9,719 nucleotides of DNA from an uncultured Dictyoglomus sp. Lineage in GTDB: Bacteria > Dictyoglomota > Dictyoglomia > Dictyoglomales > Dictyoglomaceae. Positions 5,800 through 9,719 of this stretch are shown one piece after another. A program made the position numbers and the translations under genes. The stretch covers positions 1-9,719 of the forward strand of contig CALHTV010000036.1 in NCBI GenBank assembly GCA_938039765.1, read 5' to 3'. Every line of letters begins with the position of its first letter. Position 1 is the first letter of the stretch. The notes below the pieces were generated by a model that made no database searches, was not told where the DNA came from, and saw only the letters and a program-made list of their open reading frames with translations.

Positions 5800-6933
5800 A
5801 TGAAGAGATTCATTAAACTTCTGGTTATTGCTTTATTTGTAGTAGTTTTATTTGTCCTTCCATTACAAGCACAAGCACGAACTATAAAGATTGGTGCTAT
5901 ATTCCCAATTACAGGCCCATTAGCAACTTTTGGAACTTCTTGTGCTAATGGCGCTAAAATGGCCATAGAAGAGATTAATGCAAGGGGAGGAGTTTTGGGT
6001 AGGAAAATTGAGTTAATAATTGAAGATGATCAATATAAAGCAGAAGAAGCGGCAAATGCTGCAAAGAAATTAATAGAAAGAGATAAAGTTGTAGCTCTTA
6101 TTGCCGAATTAACAAGTTCTTTGACATTAGTAGTTGCTCCTATTGCTCAACAATCTAAAATTGTTATGTTGACACCTACTGCTACAAATCCTAAAGTCAC
6201 CCAAGTTGGAGATTACATTTTTAGAGCTTGCTTTGTTGATGATTTCCAAGGTGATGTTATGGCAAATTTTGTCTATAAGACCTTAAAGTTAAAGACTGCT
6301 GCTATTTTTACTGCTGTAACAAGTGATTATAGTAAAGGACTTGCTCAGTTCTTTAAACAGAAATATACAGCTCTTGGTGGAAAAATTGTGGCTGAGGAGT
6401 CATACTCTGAAGGAGACACAGATTTCAGAGCTCAACTTACTAAGATTAAAGCTGCAAAGCCAGAATTTGTATATGTCCCAGGTTATTATTCAGACGTAGG
6501 TCCTATTCTCCTTCAAGCTAGGGAACTTGGTATAACTGTACCTTTTGGTGGCGGAGATGGTTGGGATTCCCCAGTTCTTTTACAGACTGCTGGAAAAGCT
6601 GCTGAAGGTTGTTTCTTTAGTAACCATTACAGTCCTGAATCAAAAGATCTTGTTGTACAGACTTTTGTGAAAAACTATCAAAAGAAATACAATGCTATTC
6701 CTGATGCTTTAGCTGCGTTAGCATACGATGCAGCTAAACTTCTTGTGGATGCAATTAAGAGAGCAGGAAGTACAGAATCTGCTAAAATTAGAGATGCTCT
6801 TGCAGCTACAAAGGGTTTCAGAGGAGTAACAGGAGTTATAACTTTCGATGCTAATAGGAATCCTATTAAGAGTGCAGTAATTATTGAGATAAAAGGTGGA
6901 AAACAAGTTTATAGGGCAACAGTGAAACCATAG
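5800..6933 (+). CDS. Branched-chain/hydrophobic amino acid ABC transporter, substrate-binding protein (LivJ/LivK-like)
   Basis: A 377-residue type I periplasmic binding protein (LivJ/LivK/LIVBP family) that captures an amino acid outside the membrane and delivers it to the permease pair encoded downstream. Residues 1-26 form a Sec signal peptide ending QAQA, with cleavage before R27. There is no lipobox Cys, so it is predicted to be soluble rather than lipid-anchored, which suits a periplasm. The mature protein begins with the family opening IKIGAIFPITGPLATFG and ANGAKMAIEEIN. ELTSSLTL (103-110) is in the position of the serine/threonine loop that holds the ligand alpha-carboxylate, and SDYSKGL (175-181) is the usual second-domain strand entry. 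The ligand could be Leu/Ile/Val, another amino acid, a short amide or urea; the family does not settle it. The gene is separated from livH by an 89-nt gap holding a stem-loop. Confidence 0.93.
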   Translation: MKRFIKLLVIALFVVVLFVLPLQAQARTIKIGAIFPITGPLATFGTSCANGAKMAIEEINARGGVLGRKIELIIEDDQYKAEEAANAAKKLIERDKVVALIAELTSSLTLVVAPIAQQSKIVMLTPTATNPKVTQVGDYIFRACFVDDFQGDVMANFVYKTLKLKTAAIFTAVTSDYSKGLAQFFKQKYTALGGKIVAEESYSEGDTDFRAQLTKIKAAKPEFVYVPGYYSDVGPILLQARELGITVPFGGGDGWDSPVLLQTAGKAAEGCFFSNHYSPESKDLVVQTFVKNYQKKYNAIPDALAALAYDAAKLLVDAIKRAGSTESAKIRDALAATKGFRGVTGVITFDANRNPIKSAVIIEIKGGKQVYRATVKP

Positions 6934-6948
6934 AAAGAAAATAAAAAG

Positions 6949-6981
6949 TTAAGGGGAGGTAGTCTTACTACCTCTCCTTAG
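6949..6981 (+). promoter_or_regulatory. Long intercistronic stem-loop between the binding-protein gene and livH
   Basis: AAGGGGAGGTAGT (6951-6963) pairs with ACTACCTCTCCTT (6967-6979) around a CTT loop, 13 bp with one G-U. T6950-A6980 extends the stem. No T-tract follows on the + strand (the next bases are GGTATAATATAC), so it is not a standard terminator for the operon. It is placed where binding-protein operons often carry a structure that protects the upstream mRNA or partly stops transcription, giving excess binding protein. On the opposite strand the stem is followed by AACTTTTTATTTTC, which could end antisense transcripts. Confidence 0.7.
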
Positions 6982-6988
6982 GTATAAT
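6960..6988 (+). promoter_or_regulatory. Possible weak internal promoter before livH
   Basis: A perfect TATAAT lies at 6983-6988. At the optimal 17-nt spacing the -35 position (6960-6965, TAGTCT) matches consensus at only three of six bases and sits inside the stem-loop. It could give the permease and ATPase genes low independent transcription. In AT-rich DNA a lone TATAAT is common by chance. Confidence 0.35.
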
Positions 6989-7022
6989 ATACAAGTTAGT
7001 CTGTTGAAAAAGGAGTGGCTTC

Positions 7023-7901
7023 ATGATAGATATAATACAGCAATTAATAAATGGAATATCATTAGGGAGTATATATGCCTTAATAGCTTTAGGATACACT
7101 ATGGTCTATGGAATTTTAAGACTTATTAACTTTGCTCATGGGGACATATTTATGGTAGGAGCTTTTATTGGCTTTTTTGCTCTTGGATCTTGGGGTTTAC
7201 CCTTTGTGCCAGGTTTATTTGTGGCTATGCTTGGATCAGCAATTTTAGGTATGATTGTTGAAAGATTTGCTTATCGACCTCTTAGAACTGCTCCAAGAAT
7301 TTCTTTACTAATTACGGCTATTGGAGTTTCTTTTCTTTTAGAAAATTTAATGGTCCTTTTGGTGGGAGCTTCTCCAAGATCTTTTCCCCAAAGTATTTCT
7401 CTGGAAATTTATGAGATGGGTGGACTTATTTTAACTAATCGCCAAATAATTATTTTATCTATTGCTATTGGGCTTATGATAGTTCTTCAGCTTATTGTTA
7501 TGAAAACTAAAATTGGTAAAGCTATGAGGGCTGTTTCACAAGATAGAGAGATGGCTCAAATGTTAGGTATAAATATAGATAGAGTTATAGCCTTTACCTT
7601 CGCTCTTGGCTCTGCTTTAGCTGCTGCTGGGGGTGTTCTAGTAGGATTATATTTTAATAAAATTGAACCTTATATGGGAGTTATGCCTGGATTAAAAGCC
7701 TTTGTAGCAGCAGTATTAGGAGGAATAGGTATTATTCCTGGTGCTATGCTGGGAGGTTTTATATTGGGAGTTGCTGAAGTTTTGGTTTCGGCTTTTATTT
7801 CTTCTACAGTGAGGGATGCTGTGGCTTTTGTTATTTTAATAGTAATATTACTTGTTCGACCATCTGGAATATTAGGAAAACATATGAGGGAAAAGGTATA
7901 A
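7023..7901 (+). CDS. livH: Branched-chain amino acid ABC transporter permease LivH
   Basis: A 292-residue inner-membrane permease of the LivH type, one of the two channel halves of the importer. The protein is hydrophobic almost throughout. Typical segments are NGISLGSIYALIALGYTMVYG (10-30) followed by RLINFAHGD (33-41), which is highly conserved in LivH, and ERFAYRPLR (80-88). The cytoplasmic EAA-type loop at about 167-184 (AMRAVSQDREMAQMLGIN) docks on the ATPase, and the end VRPSGILGK (278-286) is usual for the family. AAGGAG lies about 8 nt before ATG 7023. The stop overlaps the livM start by one base (TAATG), so translation of the two permeases is probably coupled, in keeping with a 1:1 heterodimer. 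Confidence 0.95.
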   Translation: MIDIIQQLINGISLGSIYALIALGYTMVYGILRLINFAHGDIFMVGAFIGFFALGSWGLPFVPGLFVAMLGSAILGMIVERFAYRPLRTAPRISLLITAIGVSFLLENLMVLLVGASPRSFPQSISLEIYEMGGLILTNRQIIILSIAIGLMIVLQLIVMKTKIGKAMRAVSQDREMAQMLGINIDRVIAFTFALGSALAAAGGVLVGLYFNKIEPYMGVMPGLKAFVAAVLGGIGIIPGAMLGGFILGVAEVLVSAFISSTVRDAVAFVILIVILLVRPSGILGKHMREKV

Positions 7902-8875
7902 TGAGAAAGAATGTTTTAGTTTTGATAAGTTTAATAATTGTTCTCATTTTAGCTCAGTTGAGTAAGAGTCTTGATCCTTATTTTTATCAAATTTTGCTGT
8001 TTTTTGGGATAAACACTATCCTTGCGGTAAGTTTGAATCTGATAAATGGCTTTACAGGGCAATTTTCCATTGGTCATGCAGGCTTTATGGCAGCAGGAGG
8101 ATATTTGAGTGCTGCCCTAAGTGTTTATCAAGGTGAAAAAATAATTAATTATTTGGCATTTTTACCTAAGGATTTTGCTCAAGGTCTTGTATTTTTTGTT
8201 TTTGTGTTAATTGGTGGCATTTTTGCAGGATTATTAGGTATTCTTATAGGTATTCCTACTTTAAGATTAAAGGGAGATTACTTGGCGATAGCTACTTTAG
8301 GGTTTGGAGAAATTATTAGAGTGATAATTTATAATATGGAGATAGTTGGAGGACCTAGAGGATTTCCTGGTATTCCTAAATATACTGATATTACCTGGGT
8401 GGCTTTTTGGAGTTTTATTTGCATTCTTGTAGTGTATAGGTTAATACATTCCTCACATGGAAGGGTTATTATCTCTATAAGAGAAGATGAGACAGCTTCT
8501 GAGGCTATGGGCGTTAACACTACTTTTTATAAGGTATTTTCTTTTTCTGTGGGGGCTTTTTTTGCTGGTATTGCGGGTGGATTATTTGCTCATTATTTAA
8601 TGATGTTACATCCTAGTAGCTTTACTTTTATGAGGTCAGTAGAGATTCTCCTAATGATTGTTCTTGGGGGACTTGGAAGTATTACTGGTTCTGTTTTTGG
8701 AGCCTTTGTTCTTACAGTTCTTCCTGAAGCTTTGCGAGGATTTGCTCACTTAAGGTTGATTATATATTCTTTAGCTCTTATAATTATGATGCTCGTAAAA
8801 CCTTTAGGACTAATGGGTAATAAAGAAGTCTCTTTGTATAGATTAATCAAAAAATTTGCAAAGGATAGGGAATAA
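7901..8875 (+). CDS. livM: Branched-chain amino acid ABC transporter permease LivM
   Basis: A 324-residue inner-membrane permease, partner of LivH. Family segments are GFTGQFSIGHAGFMAAGGY (50-68) and RLKGDYLAIATLGFGEIIR (122-140). The ATPase-docking EAA-type loop is at 187-205, with SIREDETASEAMGVN, then the glycine-rich membrane run GLGSITGS and the C-terminal VKPLGLMG. The last 20 or so residues (LYRLIKKFAKDRE) form a basic cytoplasmic tail. E. coli LivM has extra N-terminal helices; this shorter form, starting with one hydrophobic segment at about 5-20, is the common length in other bacteria. The ribosome site is modest (GAGGG about 10 nt upstream), which fits start by re-initiation after livH. 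livG begins 3 nt after the stop. Confidence 0.95.
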   Translation: MRKNVLVLISLIIVLILAQLSKSLDPYFYQILLFFGINTILAVSLNLINGFTGQFSIGHAGFMAAGGYLSAALSVYQGEKIINYLAFLPKDFAQGLVFFVFVLIGGIFAGLLGILIGIPTLRLKGDYLAIATLGFGEIIRVIIYNMEIVGGPRGFPGIPKYTDITWVAFWSFICILVVYRLIHSSHGRVIISIREDETASEAMGVNTTFYKVFSFSVGAFFAGIAGGLFAHYLMMLHPSSFTFMRSVEILLMIVLGGLGSITGSVFGAFVLTVLPEALRGFAHLRLIIYSLALIIMMLVKPLGLMGNKEVSLYRLIKKFAKDRE

Positions 8876-8878
8876 AAC

Positions 8879-9658
8879 ATGGATGTATTAAAAGTAAAAA
8901 ATTTATCTTGTGCTTTCGGCGGGTTGATGGCTGTTTCTGATTTGTCTTTTGAGGTAAATAAGAATGAAATCTTAGGTATAATAGGACCTAACGGAGCAGG
9001 AAAAACCACAGTATTTAATTTAATCACAGGATTTTATCTTCCCTTAAAAGGGGATATTATTTTTAAGGGCAAAAATATTGTTGGATTAAAACCTTATCAA
9101 ATAACTAGGCTTGGAATAGCGAGAACTTTTCAAAATCCAAGACTTTTTAAAAAATTAACAGTTTTAGAAAATGTAATGATCGCTACTCATATTAATTATG
9201 ATGCTTCATTACTCGACTCTCTTCTTCTCACAAAAAGATATTTATTAGAAGAAAGTAAGCAAAGAGAAAAAGCAGAGGAGCTATTAGATTTCTTTGGCCT
9301 TTATAGAAGGAAGGATGAGATAGCAGAAAATTTACCTTACGGAGAACAAAGGAAGTTGGAAATTGCAAGAGCATTAGCTACTGGTCCTGAATTGCTTCTT
9401 TTAGATGAGCCAGCAGCAGGTATGAATTTAAGTGAATCTTTAGAGCTTGTCAATTTAATAAGTTTAATAAGAGAAAAATTTGATCTTACAATTTTATTAA
9501 TAGAGCACCATATGGAAGTAGTTATGAATATATGTGAAAGAATAATAGTACTTGATTTTGGGATGAAGATTGCTGAAGGCACTCCTGAGGAAGTTAAAAA
9601 TAATCCAAGAGTTATTGAGGCATATCTAGGTAAGGAGGTTAAAGGTGTTATCCATTAG
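8879..9658 (+). CDS. livG: Branched-chain amino acid ABC transporter ATP-binding protein LivG
   Basis: A 259-residue cytoplasmic ABC ATPase that pairs with LivF to power LivHM. It has Walker A GPNGAGKT (36-43), the Q-loop with Q85 in RTFQNPRLF, the signature LPYGEQRKLEIARAL (152-166), Walker B LLLLDEP (172-178) and the H-switch H210 in IEHHMEVV. The D-loop reads AAGMN. The YGEQ signature in place of LSGGQ, and the RTFQNPRLF wording, are normal for LivG/LivF ATPases. The insert at about 104-127 between Q-loop and signature is also usual for LivG and separates it from the shorter LivF. All catalytic residues are intact. The last 14 nt overlap the livF start. Confidence 0.95.
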   Translation: MDVLKVKNLSCAFGGLMAVSDLSFEVNKNEILGIIGPNGAGKTTVFNLITGFYLPLKGDIIFKGKNIVGLKPYQITRLGIARTFQNPRLFKKLTVLENVMIATHINYDASLLDSLLLTKRYLLEESKQREKAEELLDFFGLYRRKDEIAENLPYGEQRKLEIARALATGPELLLLDEPAAGMNLSESLELVNLISLIREKFDLTILLIEHHMEVVMNICERIIVLDFGMKIAEGTPEEVKNNPRVIEAYLGKEVKGVIH

Positions 9659-9719
9659 GAATTTGCATGTCTATTATGGTGGTATAAAGGCTCTCCAAGG
9701 TATAGATTTAGATGTAAAA
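9645..9719 (+). CDS. livF: Branched-chain amino acid ABC transporter ATP-binding protein LivF, N-terminal fragment
   Basis: The first 25 codons of the second ATPase of the importer; the gene runs off the window. The visible protein reads (M)LSIRNLHVYYGGIKALQGID, the standard LivF opening in which the aromatic Tyr of the A-loop (YYGG) stacks on the ATP adenine. Walker A lies beyond the end. The start is taken as GTG 9645 because AAGGAGGT (9632-9639) precedes it by 5 nt and there is no ATG nearby in frame. It begins 14 nt inside livG in another frame, so coupling to livG is expected. Confidence 0.9.
   Translation, partial: MLSIRNLHVYYGGIKALQGIDLDVK

Noticed and set aside
5862..5880. Short direct repeat (ACAAGC) in the signal peptide coding region
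   Set aside because: Two to three copies encoding QAQA at a signal cleavage site; explained by coding need.
5784..5966. Minus-strand open frames opposite the glycosyltransferase, binding-protein, livM and livG genes (for example 243-479, 5784-5966, 6718-6906, 8329-8520, 8746-9027, 9337-9582)
   Set aside because: They lie inside strongly conserved + strand genes, lack ribosome sites and show no recognisable protein sequence.
6949..6990. Intrinsic terminator after the binding-protein gene
   Set aside because: The stem is strong but no T-run follows on the + strand, so it is described as a stem-loop element instead.
1..9719. Novel defence system, mobile element, CRISPR array, tRNA or rRNA
   Set aside because: All coding space is taken by recognisable metabolic, tRNA-charging and transport genes; no repeats, att-like sites or RNA gene signatures were seen.

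Overview
The window is a gene-dense, AT-rich stretch (roughly one third G+C by eye) in which every credible gene lies on the + strand. Arginine is written mostly as AGA/AGG, the proteins are rich in Lys, Glu and Ile, spacing is tight with several 1-14 nt overlaps, and Shine-Dalgarno sites are strong. Together these suggest a thermophilic anaerobic bacterium. The combination resembles Dictyoglomus, but that is an impression from memory and not proven; Thermotogales or thermophilic Firmicutes are the alternatives. The binding protein has a signal peptide but no lipobox, which fits a cell with a periplasm.

Layout. (1) 1-486: the C-terminal part of a GT4 glycosyltransferase whose 5' end lies before the window. 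(2) 514-1251: an exported protein of the zinc-dependent phospholipase C / S1-P1 nuclease fold with a full set of metal ligands. (3) 1275-4374: three overlapping genes of 5'-methylthioadenosine (MTA) salvage: a nucleoside phosphorylase of the MTAP family, methylthioribose-1-phosphate isomerase (mtnA) and MTA/SAH deaminase (mtaD). Directly behind them is asnS (4388-5689). (4) 5690-5799: a regulatory intergenic region with a near-consensus promoter, followed at once by a strong intrinsic terminator and then the start of the next operon. (5) 5800-9719: a branched-chain/hydrophobic amino acid ABC importer in the order binding protein (livJ/K-like), permeases livH and livM, ATPase livG and the first 25 codons of livF, which runs off the end. 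A long stem-loop without a T-tract separates the binding-protein gene from the permease genes.

How the genes work together. MtaD should convert MTA to methylthioinosine (MTI). The phosphorylase has Asn-Tyr-Ala where classical adenine-specific MTAP has Asp-Tyr-Asp, so it may act on MTI rather than MTA. MtnA would then isomerise the methylthioribose-1-phosphate. This gives a deaminate-first route coded by three translationally coupled genes. The later steps of methionine salvage are not in the window.

No defence system, mobile element, CRISPR array or RNA gene was seen. The points most worth checking are the MTI-versus-MTA specificity of the phosphorylase, the promoter-terminator-gene order upstream of the importer, and the exported zinc enzyme whose predicted cleavage site exposes the tryptophan expected to bind zinc.
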